Shown: positions 51,440-64,000, counted from the first letter of the stretch. The stretch: DNA of 64,000 nt from Molossus alvarezi (GCA_037176705.1 CM073886.1:125766001-125830000); one strand, 5' to 3'. The notes: a model not told the origin generated them from the letters alone. Translations and numbers: made by a program.

Positions 51440-53840
51440 CAGCAGGAAAAAAACAAAACAGGGTTATTAAGACATACTCTCCATACAGACAACTACATAG
51501 CAATAAATTGAACAATCTGAAAAAAAGGATAAATTCCTAAAAACAGACAATCTCCCAAACTTGAATCAAGAAACAGAAAGTCTGAACAAACTGATTACAA
51601 CTAAAGAAATGGAAACAATAATCAAAAAACATCCAACAAACAAAAGTCCCAGACCTGATGGTTTTACAGGCGACTTTTACCAAACAAAGATGAACTAACA
51701 CTATCTTTCTCAAACTGTTCTAAAGTATTCAAGAGGAGAGAATACTCCCAAGCTCATTTTTTGAGACTAGCATTATCCTAATTCCAAAACCAGATAAAGA
51801 CACTACAAACAAATAAAATATCCCTGATGAACAAACATAAATGCTAAAATCCTCAAATACTAGCAAAACAAATCCAGTAATACAGTAAAAAGATCATATA
51901 CTATGATCAAGTTGCAAGGTTGGTACAATATATGCAAATCAATTGTGATTCACCACATAAACAAAATGAAGGATAAAAATCATATAATCATATCAATAGA
52001 TGCAGAAAAAGATTTCTTTTTTTGTTAATCCTCACCTGAGGATATTTTTCCATCGATTTTTAGATAGTGATAGGGAGGGAGGGAGAGAGAGAAACATCGA
52101 TGTGAGAGAGACACATCAATTTGTTGCCTCCCACACAACCCTGACCGGGGCCAGGGATCAAACCTGCAACCCAGGTACATGTCCTCGACAGGGAATTGAA
52201 CCCATGACTCTTTGATCCGATGGTTGATGCTCTAACCACTGAGCAACCAACCAGGGCCAGAAAAAGCTTTTGACAAAATCTAGCGCCCGGTTATGATAAA
52301 AGCTCTCAGAAAAATAGAATTGGAGGGAACATATCTCAACATAATAAAGGCACATATGACAAATTGACAGCCAACATCATACTCAATGGGGAAAAACGAA
52401 AAGCATTTCCCTTAAGGTCAAGAACAAGACAGGGATGTCCACTTTCACCACTCTTACTGAACATAGTATGGAAGGTCCCAGCCACAGCAATCAGACAGAA
52501 AGGAGAAATAAAAGGCAGCAGAATTGGAAAAGAAGAAGTAAAATTGTCATTACTTACAGATGGTATGGTACTGTATATAAAGGACCTTAATGATTCCACC
52601 AAAAAAAATTCTGGAGCTGATCAATAAATTCAGTAAAGTATCAGGATACAAAATAAATATTTAGGAATTGGTTTCATTTTTATACACCAATAATGAACTA
52701 TCAGAAAGAAAAACTAAGAAACAATCCCATTTACAACTGCATCAAATTTTATATATATATATATAATACCTAGAAAAAAATTTAACCAAGGAGGTAAAAG
52801 ACCTGTACTCAAAAAAACCTCTAAGACATTGAAGAAGATAAAACTACATGGAAGCACATACCTTGTTCGTGGACAGGAAGAATTAACATCATTAAAATGT
52901 CCATACTACCCAAAGCAATCTATAGATGCAACACAATTCCTATCAAAATACCAATGGTGTAGTTCACAGAACTAGAACAAATAATCCAAAAATTTATATA
53001 AAAACACAATGACCCTGAATAGTCACAGCAACCTTGAGAAAAACAAAGTTGGAGGAATCATGCTATCTGATATCAAACCATACTTACTACAAGGCCACAG
53101 CAGTCAAAACAGCGTGGTACTGGCATAAAAACAGACACATAGATCAATGGAACAGAATAGAGAGCCCAGAAATAAACCCACACCTATATGGTCTATTGAT
53201 ATTCAACAAAGAAGGCAAGAACATACAATGGGGTAAAGACAGTCTATTCAATTAATGGTGTTGAGAAAATTGGACAGATACATGAAAAACAAATAAAACT
53301 AGACCATCTTCTTATACCATATACAAGAACAAACTCAAAATGGATTTAAGACTTAAATGTAAGACTCGATACCATAAAAATTCTAGAAGAAAACAGAGGC
53401 AGTAAAATCTCAGATATTTCTCTTAGTAATATTTTTTTCTGATATATTGCCTGGGGCAAAGGAAACAAAAGAAAAAATAAACAAATGGGACTACATCAAA
53501 CTAAAAAGTTTTGCACAGCAAAGGGAACCATCAACAAAATGAAGAGACAGCCCACTGGATGGGAGAACATATTCTCCAATGATACATCTGATAAGGAATT
53601 GATACCCAAAATTTATTAAGAACTTATACAACTCAACACCAAAAAATACAAACAATCCAATTAAAAATGAGCACAGGACCTGAATAGATACTTCTCCAAA
53701 GAGGACATACAGATGATCACTAGACATATGAAAAGATGTTCGAAGTCACTAATCATCAGAGAAATGCAAATTAAAACCACAGTGAGATATCACCTCACAC
53801 CTGTCAGAATGGCCATCATTAATACATAAACATACTCGCC
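51440..53840 (+). mobile_element. L1 ORF2 fragment (reverse transcriptase to C terminus), split by a SINE
   Basis: The DNA follows L1 ORF2 from the start of the reverse transcriptase domain (ACAATCTCCCAAACTTGAAT) through the C-terminal region (CACAGTGAGATATCACCTCA). Around 52545-52570 the catalytic FADD motif reads LTDG, so polymerase activity is lost, and frameshifts and stops break the frame throughout. The 3' UTR is missing: the match stops near 53840 and an unrelated LTR-like repeat follows. A minus-strand SINE interrupts it at 52012-52258. Confidence 0.8.
52012..52258 (-). mobile_element. VES-type SINE, subfamily B, inserted in L1 ORF2
   Basis: Reverse-complement B-type element from TTAATCCTCACCTGAGGATA to CAACCAACCAGGGC. 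The host L1 sequence CAGAAAAAG is duplicated at 52003-52011 and 52259-52267. Confidence 0.88.
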
Positions 53841-53854
53841 AATGCAAGTGGGAT

Positions 53855-54245
53855 ATTCATCATGGTCCTTCCACTCAGCTTAGCAGGCACACTTTTGGGA
53901 CTCAACTACTTGCATTTCCCAGCAATCCATGTCACAATTAGAGGTGGCCATGTACCTGAGTTCCAGACAATGGAAGAGAGCAAGATAATACCTGTGATTT
54001 CCAGGATCTGGCCCATAAAATCCTCTCACATGCAATCCTCAATCTTTTTTGCATTCTGCAATCTGGACACTGACATTCAAGGTGACCTTGGACAATGACT
54101 GAGTTTCCCTCAATCTCAGTCCTTAACCGACCATGTGCAACAGAACCCACTTACTGGGAACCACACTGCACTGTTCAATATGTGGAGGAAATGTACAGGG
54201 AACTAAGCCACTGAAATTAAGAGGCTCATTTATTACAGCAGCCAG
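53855..54245 (+). mobile_element. Old LTR relic, probably MLT1-like
   Basis: The order TTCCAGACAATGGAAGAGAG, GGATCTGGCCCATAAAATCC and AAGCCACTGAAATTAAGAGG resembles an old MaLR LTR 3' half. The subfamily is uncertain and no internal genes adjoin it. Confidence 0.45.
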
Positions 54246-55082
54246 CACGGCTGACAGGATGATGTGGTGCCCAAATCTATGGAGGGAGAGAACTCAGGGT
54301 AGGAGGAAAACCAAAGGCTACATGTGTACAGCAGAGCAGGGTCCTGAGCAGGCCTCATAAGGTGAGTATGTGGAGGTGGACATGCCAGGAACTGAGCCGG
54401 GCACTGTAATTCACTGCTATCCAAATGTCCGAACACTGCGTGGCATTCTACACAGATGAGATACTGACCTCACCTCTGTCTTCATGTCTCTTCCCCAAAC
54501 CCAACTTCCTATCCAACATAGAAAACTAGAGGCTGATGAAACAGAGTGGTTAAGGAAGTAAGAATAAACAAACAAACAAACAAACAACCAACCATACCTT
54601 AAAATAAACCCCAGGAGGAAAAGTGATAATGGAAGAAAAACAGGCCTACAATGAGGAGATCCGGGGCATGACCGGAGCCCTGGCCCAGAGTGAGACAAAG
54701 TGCGGATTTCTCTGAAATCTTATCGGCAAACATGTATTTCGTGAATGGTCAGCTTCCGAGCTGAGATGTATTCTGCCTAGAGTAATGGAGAGGTGACTGC
54801 TGGCTACTCCGGTCACAGCCAGCCCGTCTCTTCGTAGTTGGGGACTGACTGCCCTGATATCGAGGATAGAAAGAACGCTGCAAAAAAAGGAGCTAGAAAC
54901 GTGTGTGCTCCGTTATCACAGTTACACACCTTTTCTAAAAAAAACACTAACTCAAGCATTATCCTCACCTCATAAATATTTATCAGGGTTTCTTATAAAC
55001 CAGGTACCAAGATGAGATGAATACAATTATCTGCCTTTTTCTAGAAAACAGAAACTAAAATCACTATTAAAAATATATTCCA

Positions 55083-55325
55083 GCCCTGGCCGGTTTGGCT
55101 CAGCGGTTAGAGCGTCGGCCTGCGGTCCTGAGAGACCCGGGTTCGGTTCCCGCTAAGGGCACGTACCTCGGTTGCAGTTTGTCCCCGGCCCTGGTCGGTT
55201 GTGCGAGTGGCAGCCACTCGATGTGTCCCTTTCACGTCGATGTTTCTCTCTCTCTCTGTTCCTCTCTCTCCCTCCCACTCGACCTGAACAAAAAATGGAA
55301 AAATGTCCTTGGGTGAGGATAAAAG

Positions 55326-55382
<57 letters not shown>
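55083..55382 (+). mobile_element. VES-type SINE, subfamily B, with (AT)n tail
   Basis: Very well-preserved B-type copy; its tail has become an uninterrupted AT run (about 55328-55382). The target sequence ATATATTCCA flanks it and merges with the AT run. Confidence 0.88.

Positions 55383-55383
<1 letters not shown>
55328..55383. repeat. (AT)n microsatellite
   Basis: About 27 uninterrupted AT units in the tail of the SINE at 55083. Confidence 0.95.
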
Positions 55384-55385
<2 letters not shown>

Positions 55386-55838
55386 CACTTAATTTGATCC
55401 TATTTCCTAATATTAAAATTTTAAAGAAAAGAAACTCTGGTGATAAACCAATATCATTAAAAAAAAATCTCAGAGCATCAAAGTACAAATATTAAATTAT
55501 ACTCCCAAAGAAACAGTAATTTAAGTTCTCCATATGACCTTGGGTGATATTTCAAGGTTCAATACATTTAAATGGTTCTGTGCGATGTGGACCGGAATAA
55601 ACATCAAGAGTTGTTCTTGCCATCATCTTCCTCACTGGTATATAAATAATAACGGCTTAGATGAAGATTTTTTTCTTTTTACTTCTAAATAGTCTTGCCT
55701 TAAGTGAGAAACAACTTAATATAGAGAAACAAGTTTTAAAGCATTTTAAACTACTGTTGCATGCCACACCGGAAAATGTGAATCGACTGGAAGTAAAATG
55801 GAAAGACTGTTCTGCAGTGATCTAATAATAAAACTAGG

Positions 55839-55989
55839 GCCCGGCTGGTGTGGCTCAGTGGTTGAGCATTGACCCCTGCACCAAGAGGTCACCGGTTTGA
55901 TGCCCAGTCAGGGCACATGCCCAGGTTGTGGGCCCGATCCCCAGTGGGGGGCGTGCAGGAGGCGGCCAATCGGTCTTCTCTTTCATCGA

Positions 55990-56039
<50 letters not shown>

Positions 56040-56089
56040 CCTCCCTCTTCCTCTCTCTCTAAAATCAATAAAGAAAAAATTAAAATAAA
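55839..56089 (+). mobile_element. VES-type SINE, subfamily A
   Basis: A-type element with an internal CT microsatellite (56000-56036). The perfect target duplication ATAAAACTAGG lies at 55828-55838 and 56090-56100. Confidence 0.9.
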
Positions 56090-57059
56090 ATAAAACTAGG
56101 CCTTGCTCGATATTACACACCAGAGTATTAAGTATCTACCTCAATCCAATTGTAAGCCTCTTGACTTCTATCTCACTTCCCCATTATTAAAAAATGCTCT
56201 GGGAAAGAAAAGGATGTCTAAACAGCTTCCTAGCTACAGTGTAGGAAAGAGGGAAACTAAGAAACACAATAACATTTGTTTAAACACAAAGAGACAGGTT
56301 ATAACTCCCTTTATTAGGGAAAATAAAAGAAGTACAATTTGCCTTAGTTTAGTAAAGTTACAGCAGACTATTTCTTTATTCTGTGTTATACTTTGCATTC
56401 AAAACCAAGAAAAATGCAACTTTCCTTTCAAAGAGTAACTGTATTTCCCAGGAATGTGAATTGATTGTGTAAACTAACTAATATGGAACTGGAAATGTAA
56501 TTATAGTCTACTGTTAGGTAGGTTAACAAAATTGCTTATAACAAATAGGCCATCATTCAAATTGTAGGCCAAAAAGGTGTCCAAAAAGCAGTACTTGGAT
56601 AAACTCAGAATTTTATTTTAGTAAGTTCTTCTGCCCTTGTTCTCTTGGGGACCTTGGGGATCAGTGATCCCCTCCCTCTAGGTTCTCCGCCCGTCTCCCC
56701 TCTGTAGCTCCTCTCTGTTGACTGTCAGTGCATTGAAATCGCTCTCTGCCTTGACCGTGGCCTTGAAATGAGGACTACTCAGCCGGGTCTCTCGGGTGCC
56801 AACTTAAAAGCTCCGCCCTAGGCCTCCTGCTCTGGCCTCTACTTGTTCTCAAAGAGAAACTACTCTCAGGAGGTAAACTCGCCCTGTCTCTGATGATGTC
56901 TAAAGCTACAGTTCCAGCTCAGGTCTTTGTCCAAGCTCCGGATATCAATATCCAAAAGCTTCCCAAGTCACCCTGCGGCACAATCGGTGAGCTGCTTCCC
57001 CAAAGTGCACTCCCTTGTCGGTGGGCACATGGTTGGGCTACATCTGCCAGCCTTCCCTG

Positions 57060-57320
57060 AAGTGGCGGTGAGTCATCTGAATGAGTTCTAGCTGGTGAAG
57101 CGGGTGAAAGTGATACAGAACACAGCTGGACCGTAAAACTTCCCCAGAACAAGGCCCCATGCTCCTCCCCTTTCTGCAAGCCACATGCTGAAGACGGGGG
57201 AGCCAGGGGATGAGAGGAATCTGTCACCGAGTCACTGCACAGAGAAGTGCCAGCCAGACAGGGACACTCACTTCGGTGTCACGGCACTGAGAAACAAAAC
57301 TTCTAGTCCATTGTGCTCAT
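57060..57320 (+). mobile_element. Old LTR relic, possibly MLT1-like
   Basis: Block order similar to the element at 53855 (GAGTTCTAGCTGGTGAAGCG, GCACTGAGAAACAAAACTTC). Strongly decayed. Confidence 0.35.
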
Positions 57321-57654
57321 TATTGCATGGCTCTGCTCAGTGTGGTCCAAACCAAATTAAGCACCTTTTCAAGGCAAATCTCATCTAATCACTAATTTCC
57401 TTTCTCAGTTAGTGGCCATCGATCCACCTCAAGTTCCAGATCAGAAACGTCCTTGTCTCTGGCCTCTCTGTCGCTATCTACGTACAATCAATCAGTCAAT
57501 GAAAAAGAACTCCAATTTTCCCAACTTGACCTTTTCTCAGCCTAGCTTAGATCCTTATGATTTCTCCCTAGAGCACTGGAAAACATCCCTACTAGGGAAC
57601 TTCTGCCCAGTCTTATCCTCAAATGAATGCTTCCAATCCACAGCCGTGAGTACA

Positions 57655-57815
57655 GTCTGTAAAACGAGCATCTCATACCATTCCTCTGCTTAAAACCTTT
57701 CACTAGTTCCCGTGTTTCAGGGTCAAGTCCTGGCACAGGCTGCGAGAACCTGGCCTCAACCCTGCTCATGTCCTTACACCCCGGTACCCCTTTCTATGCC
57801 AGGAACAGTGAGTTG
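57655..57815 (+). mobile_element. L2 LINE relic
   Basis: Sequence such as TCTGCTTAAAACCTTTCACT and GAACCTGGCCTCAACCCTGC follows the L2 3' region. Old and short. Confidence 0.5.
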
Positions 57816-60774
57816 CCTGTACACAGCATACGGCTTCACACTGAGCCATCAAGTCCTGCCCACCCCCGTTCTACCAGGTGTTATCAAATCAGGACCACTT
57901 TTCCCAGGAAAAGTTCATGTGCCTCTGTACCACCGCATCAACAAGGTAAGATTAGGGGCCTCTCTGGGTTACTCTCGCAGCATCTTTGCTTATCACTCTT
58001 CCAGAATTTACCACACGACTTGCATTAAGACCGGGGCTGACGGTCCACTGGCAGGTAGTGGAACTGAAATTCTTCCCTGGGAGAGGCACCCACCCCAGCT
58101 CCAGTCGACTCCCTCCACTGCCATCACCCAGGGCTGACACACCACAGAGCCTCCGAGACCCCACCCGGCTCTGACCGACCCGATGCCGACTGATCACATC
58201 TGTCCGATTCACCAGTTGCTCTGCACCACAGAAATCAGCCAACTGCAAATAGCAAAAAATGAGTTCTGTTCCTAGATATTAACACCGGTTCTCTCATTTG
58301 TAAAAATAGAAATACCATTCAATAATGTTTTCCTACATAATAATAATAATAATGTCTTCATAAGTTCTCTTATGAAACCTCATCACTCCAAGTAAAGAAA
58401 AAATCCTAATATACATGAAATTGATTATAGGTCATTAACTCTACCTTGTCTAGAAAATTAATAAGCATTTATTACGTTCACGGAAGTATGAAACTTCCAT
58501 GTTTTCTTCTCCGAAGGTACAAGCAATGTGTGACTAAGTCTGTGTTTACAAGTGAGGCGCTGTGGAGAGGTTAACCTCTTTGTACAGGGTCAAACCCACT
58601 AACAGTCCGATCTTTCTATTTGCTGGATTAATAACAAAGACAGCAGGAGGAAAGCTCCGTGCTATTGTTAGCTCTGCTCTGAAGCCATGGTTTCAGTTTC
58701 CATCGATTGTGTTCATGATTCTGCAGAGAGGAACCAGATCCGACCACCGGGCTCAGTGAGCTCACCTGCTTTACCAGGGCCTCCTACAGACAGCAGGGCA
58801 AAGACATGGAGCACGAGATTTTTCTTGTTTAACTGAAAATGATTAAGTATTATTACACAATAAATAAGTTTTTTAATTGGATTTATGAAATACAACTATA
58901 CACTGGAGTTTCTGGTCCTGCCCATTATCCAGAAAAAGAATAAGTAAAATATTTCAAAATCCAAGGGTAAGTTATTGTCTGCCTTACTAACCTGTCCCTT
59001 CTATTGGTCAATGAGAGAAATGTACAAGAATTATATGAAATTGCCCACATGTGACCATGTGTGACCTACAAAAGCAGGAATTTCACAGGCTTGGTTCGAA
59101 ATAATGTTCTAACTGTGGGAAAACAAATCTCATCTATTATCACAAAAAAAAATGTTTAAGGCTTATTATCTATTTCTGCAGATCCCTAGATAATCACAAT
59201 AAAAATGACAGCTAAAATACAAGTGGAAAGGTGACAATTATTTTTATGTGTCTCCATGTACTAAAATATATCAATCTCCTCAACAACTCATTCACATGGA
59301 ATAGAAAATTATTACTATTTTCTTGAAACAGGAAATAGTCGTTCTCAGAAGTGTTACTTTGATTTCTCTGAGAGCGTAAGGGTTGGTTGGGATGAAAGGG
59401 GAGGATGTGAGAGCTGGGACCGTGTGCAGGAGCATGCTCGCTCCCCACCTGCTCCCACTGTCTGCACAGCTCTACAGAGCAAACTACGGAATTATTATCA
59501 TTGCATCTCTGACAGCTGGGTCGAACCTTCACAGAGAGACACGGGCTGGAAGAACGTGACTAAGGAATACACTGAAAGCATTACCAGTGCTTTATCCACA
59601 GCAGAAAAGATTAGAAAATAATGTAGCAGCAAATTTTAAAGTAAAAAAAAAAAAAATCCACTTAAGACCAACTGTGTAAGAAAACGAGGCCTACCAAATG
59701 TAGGTGCCCCACTGAGCAGGTCTCAGAGGCTTAGGCGGAAGGCTATGAAACCATTTTGCTTCTCCACTAAGTTAGCAAGTACTCTGTTGACTCCGAAGAT
59801 GTCCTCTAGGTTTGATAACCGCTAAGTACCTACCGGGAGTTAACAGCCAAGAACATTACGGGAAAATTGATAACCCTTTGGTCACTGTTTGAGAGTTTTA
59901 ATTTATTTCCTCCTGTGCATGTCCTAGTCTGTAACATGGGGACCCAGCGCCCCTCCCCTGTGAAGACAGGTCCGGATTGCTAAGGAAGCATAACCCACCT
60001 CGGGGCCTGGGAGAACCAGGAGCAATATCCTCCCCCGGAGATTCAAATCCCAGGCCAGTCTGAGCCCCAGGGTGGAGAAGCACATTCTCTTCGTGGGAAC
60101 AACCCACCTCTGGGAGCAACGGAGACCTGGGTTGGTCCTAATGGCACAGGCATCGATGGTCCTAGAAACAAAGCCACAATTTCTCCCTGACACTAAAAAT
60201 GCATCTAAGGTAAAATGGTTCCTCCTCAAACTGGGGAGAAGGAGGTAGAAGCAACACTTTTTTTCAAATGCTGAAACAGGTTAAAAGAATTATTTAGGAG
60301 AATTTGCCATAAAGTTCATATTTTTGAAGGACACATAAGAGGGATAATTGAGAGAGCATTAATGTCTGTCTGCTTGTCTTTGCAAGTCAGCACTGCCAGC
60401 TAGCTCTTGAATGGCAAAAAAAAAAGAAGTGATGTTGGGAATAAGAAAAGTGACGTGTCTTCGGAGAAAAGCTGAAAACACCTTTTGGTGAAGATCTTGG
60501 TCATGTAGAAATCAAAATACTGAGAAGAACGAAATAAAATGAAAGCTATTCTTTTAAAGTAAAATACAAAGAAAGATCAGAAGAGGTAGAAATATATAAA
60601 AACATATAAACTTTAATTCATTTCTTGACATGCCAGTGTTTTAACTCCCTACACTTTATAAGTGACTTTATAAGTTTATGACCCTGATGTTTCCAATAAC
60701 TTTAGCTAGCTGTCTATAATACCAGAGATAGATGTTACATACGTGGCAAACTGTATTAAAAATAAACGTTTGAG

Positions 60775-60967
60775 CCTGGCCAGGGTGGCTCAGTTGGCTG
60801 AGTGTCATTCCATGCACCACGAGTCACCAGTTAGATCCCGGTCAGGGCACATGTCTAGGTTTCAGCCTCAATCCCCAGTAGGGGGCATATAGGAGGCAGC
60901 CGATCAGTTTCATGGATGTTTCTCTTTCCCTTCCTCTCCATAAATATCGACAAAAACATATTTTTAA
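60775..60967 (+). mobile_element. VES-type SINE, subfamily A, diverged
   Basis: A-type element with many substitutions. The target duplication AAATAAACGTTTGAG (60760-60774) is repeated at 60968-60982 with two mismatches. Confidence 0.85.
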
Positions 60968-61369
60968 AAATTAACGTCTGAGTAAAAAAACTTGATCATT
61001 TCAGATGCACATCATATGCAGCCCAAGCTAAAGTATATTTTAAACAGAGAACATACTCAGCAAGAGCTTCAGTGAAAAGAAGTTTATTCCTTTTACTGCT
61101 ACAACACCCTGTGGTAGATACGACTTCATTCACATTCTTCTGAAGCTAAAGTACGGCAAAACTTAGAGCTGGATTTATTTGCTAAAAACGAACTATTTTT
61201 ATTCCCAAGAATGCCATTTTATTAGGCCCAATATTTAGAAGGAAACACATTCTCTTGATGATCACCTCAAAGCAAAGCTATTCAGAAAGAAATTACTTTT
61301 TCCCTTGATCTCACTGAGCAGATCTCAAACAGAAAGTTGTTCATTTTTATTATTCAAAAGTGAAGGACA

Positions 61370-61560
61370 TGGGAGGTAAAGTGTAGCTGAGGGAATATAG
61401 TCAATAATATTGTAATAACTGTGTATGGTGCCACATGGGTACTTATCGGGGTGATCACTTCGTAAGTTATATAACTATCTAATCATTATGTTATACACCT
61501 GAAACTAATATAATATTGTATGTAAACTGTGACTAAAAAATAAATTAAAAAAAAAACAAA
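61370..61560 (+). mobile_element. L1 3' UTR fragment with A-rich tail
   Basis: Contains GTTATACACCTGAAACTAAT and ends in an A-rich tail. It is 5'-truncated to about 190 bp and similar to the fragment at 10080-10215. Confidence 0.65.
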
Positions 61561-61954
61561 ACACCTGAATGAGTGTGGGTTAGTATGTATGTATACATTA
61601 CTTAGCTCTGTCCACTGACCATGCCTACATGTAATGACATACAAATAGCAATAAGTAGACCTAACACTCAGGTCTTGGTTTCAGATACTATTCTCAAATT
61701 TAAAAAAACAGGGCTCCTTGGAGAAATAGCTGATTCTGGGGACAAGAAAAAAACACGAACATCTTCTAACAACAGAAAGTAAGAAGTACTAAACAAAAAA
61801 TGTTTAAAATGGAAGCGAACAAGAGCCAAACTGAGAACACTCTCATGGCCATAGATAGAACAATCTGAGCGTGAAAATAAATGAACATGGCATTGGATTA
61901 TAATTAAAACTATAAAACATACATGAGACTAGATGGCTATAAACGAATGACTGA

Positions 61955-62006
61955 CTGAATGAATGAATTAATGAATGAATAAATAAATAAATAAATAAAT
62001 AAATAG
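61955..62006. repeat. (GAAT)n/(AAAT)n microsatellite
   Basis: GAAT units passing into AAAT units. Confidence 0.85.
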
Positions 62007-62194
62007 CAGACAAATCTTCTCTCTGGCGGAACTGCAGAAAATAAATAATACCCCTCCTATAAGAAACCTTTGCAGGTGGGCTGAATCTACTGACTTGCTT
62101 TTAAAGAATAAAGTAGGAAAAGGAAATGGTAACTTTATAGTAAACAAACCTGGTAAATAAATACTACCTTAATCAAGTGATGAAAGTTCATGTC

Positions 62195-62545
62195 AACAGT
62201 GGGATCATGCAGATATCCTCTGCCCTCTAATAGCATGTGGAGAAAAGTACATTTAACTTCCATAATGTTCTCTCCAAAAACTCAACCCCAGTCTAATCAT
62301 GAGAAAAACATCAGACAAACCTACAGAGGGGAGCATTCTACAGGACATCCAGCCAATACTTCTCAAGACTATCAAAGTCATGTAAACAAGGAAAGACTGA
62401 GAAACATTCACAGACCAGAGACCAGGGAGATGTGCCAACTAAACGCAATGTGTACTATGAACTAGATCCTGGAAAAGAAAGAGGGCATTAATGGAAAAAC
62501 TGATAAAATAAAAATAGAGTCTAGGGTTTAATTGATAGTAATGTA
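62195..62545 (+). mobile_element. Older L1 3' UTR fragment (L1M-like)
   Basis: Resembles an old mammalian L1 3' UTR (GAAAGACTGAGAAACATTCA, AACTAGATCCTGGAAAAGAA). It is followed directly by a younger-looking L1 ORF2 fragment. Confidence 0.5.
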
Positions 62546-63121
62546 TCTGAAATACTTGTGCACTGAAAACTACCAAATGTTGATGAAAAAATTAGATATA
62601 AATAAATGGAAAGACATCCCATGTTCATGGATTAGAAGACTCAATATTATTAAAATGTCCATACTACCCAAAGTGATCTACAGATGTAAAGTAATGCCTA
62701 TTAAATCTATTTCTATTTTACATAAATAGAAAAAAAAATCCTAAAATTTATATGAAACCACAAAAGACCCTGAATATTCAAACCATCTTGAGAAAGAATG
62801 AAGCTGGAGGCATTACACTTCCTGATTAAAAAATAGATTACCAAACTACAGTAATTAAAACAGTATGATACTGGCATGAAAACAGACACATAGACCAATG
62901 AAACAGAACAGAGAGCCCAGAAATAAATCCACACATGCACAGTCAACTGATCCTCGATATGGGTGCCAAGAATACACAGTAAGGAAAAGACAGTCTCTGT
63001 TCAACAAATGGTGCTAAAAAAACGGGATATCCACAAATAAAAGAACAAATTAAACTCTTATCTTACACTACATATGAAAATAAACTCAAGGATTAAAAAT
63101 TTAAACACAGATTTACAACTG

Positions 63122-63431
63122 TCTTCTCTTCTCCCCCCCACTCTATCTGAACAAAAAATGGAAAAATGTCCTCGGATGAGGATAAAAGAAAATAATAATA
63201 ATAAAAAAAAAAAGCCCTGGCCGGTATCGGCCTGCGGTCCAAAGAGACCCGGGTTTGGTTCCCGCTAAGGGCATGTACCTTGGTTGCAGTTTGTCCCCGG
63301 CCCTGGTTGGTCGTGCAGGTGGCAGACATTTGATGTGTCCCTTTCACTTTGATGTTTCTCTCCCCCCCCCCCCCCCACTCTATCTGAACAAAAAATAGAA
63401 AAATGTCCTTGGATAAGGACAAAAAAAAAAT
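63122..63431 (+). mobile_element. Subfamily B SINE dimer
   Basis: A 5'-truncated SINE tail (63122-63212) is followed by a second B-type SINE (63213-63431) that lacks about 20 bp of its head. One 22-bp target duplication with one mismatch brackets the pair (about 63100-63121 and 63432-63453). Confidence 0.75.
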
Positions 63432-63614
63432 TAAACACAGACTTACAACTGTAAAAAATTAGAAAAAACAAAAACAAAACATTTCTTCCCCTAGAAGAAA
63501 ACAAGGGAGAAGCTTCTGGACATTGGTCTTAGCAATGATTCCTTAAATGTGACAAAAGCACAGGAAAAAAGAAAAATAAACACGCAAACTATATCAAATT
63601 ACAAAGCTTCTGCA

Positions 63615-63816
63615 GCCCGGCCTGTGTGGCTCAGTGGATTAAGTGTCACCCCATGGACTGAGAGGTCCTGGTTTGATTCCCAGTCAGGCCAGATGCCCGG
63701 GGTTGTGGGCTTGATTCCCAGTAGGTGGCGTGCAGGAGGCAAACGATCTATGTTTCTCTCTCACATCCATGTTTCTCTCTCTCTCTAAAAAAAATCAATA
63801 AAAACATATTTTTAAA
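63615..63816 (+). mobile_element. VES-type SINE, subfamily A, inserted in L1 ORF2
   Basis: Head GCCCGGCCTGTGTGGCTCAG and A-type body ending AAAAATCAATAAAAACATA. Host L1 sequence AAAGCTTCTGCA/AAAGCTTTTGCA is duplicated around it. Confidence 0.86.
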
Positions 63817-64000
63817 AAAGCTTTTGCACAGTGAAATAATAAATCAACACAATGAAAAAGCAGCCTAAGGAAAAGGGGGAATAAATCTGCAAGCCAAGCA
63901 TCAAATAAGGGTTTACTATCCAAAACATACAAAGAACTCCTACAATAACAAAAAGATCAAATAACCCAACTAGAAAATGGGCAAAGGACTTGAGTAGATA

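Larger units (their letters stand above)
62546..64000 (+). mobile_element. L1 ORF2 fragment, interrupted by two SINE insertions, runs off the window
   Basis: ORF2 C-terminal sequence (TAAAATGTCCATACTACCCA, ACAGAACAGAGAGCCCAGAA, AATGGGCAAAGGACTTGAGT). It is interrupted by a SINE dimer (63122-63431) and a further SINE (63615-63816), each with target duplications, and by frame-breaking changes. Its 3' end is beyond the window. Confidence 0.75.

Noticed and set aside
58766..58783. Possible 18-nt microexon on the minus strand (GAGGCCCTGGTAAAGCAG between a CTGTCTGTAG acceptor and GTGAGC donor)
   Set aside because: It would encode EALVKQ, which does not fit the SCOT sequence I recall at this position, and such short matches occur by chance.

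Overview
The window looks like nuclear DNA from a bat, very probably a yangochiropteran. It is scattered with tRNA-headed SINEs of the bat VES type (at least 20 insertions, many with readable target-site duplications). It also holds LINE-1 pieces, one ORF1-only half-L1 (HAL1), old mammalian MIR, L2 and MLT1 relics, and many simple repeats. I recognised no DNA transposon (hAT, piggyBac, Helitron); that argues weakly against a Myotis-like vesper bat. I cannot name the species.

The only functional protein-coding gene I can support is OXCT1 (succinyl-CoA:3-ketoacid CoA-transferase, SCOT), on the minus strand. Its last four coding exons lie at 48142-48231, 31098-31178, 28755-28856 and 22360-22401. 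They are separated by GT-AG introns, all in phase 0, and together encode the C-terminal 104 residues. A 3' UTR of about 1.8 kb ends near 20570, where an AATAAA hexamer is followed by a GU-rich element. The earlier exons lie beyond 64000.

Layout. 1-20568: sequence downstream of OXCT1 with no gene, holding L1 fragments, a near-complete HAL1 (about 7955-9850), SINEs, an MLT1 LTR, a MIR and a perfect 58-bp triplication. 20569-22401: last exon and 3' UTR. 22402-28754 (intron 16): a SINE-head chimera, SINEs and a probable solo ERV LTR. 28857-31097 (intron 15): one SINE. 31179-48141 (intron 14): a 1.9-kb CpG-saturated 45/46-bp minisatellite with a NotI site in nearly every unit, a second 27/31-bp minisatellite, a 5'-inverted L1, a BUB3 processed pseudogene, L2 and MIR relics, and a 0.95-kb nearly G-free trinucleotide array growing from a MIR tail. 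48232-64000 (part of intron 13): L1 ORF2 fragments nested with SINEs, a SINE dimer and older LTR relics.

No operon-like or accessory system is present. The interest lies in repeat biology: two minisatellites whose interior units keep CpGs that the edge units have lost, chimeric and dimeric SINE insertions, twin-primed L1 inversion, and microsatellites seeded by retroposon tails. Repeat family names come from recalled consensus sequences and were not checked against a database.
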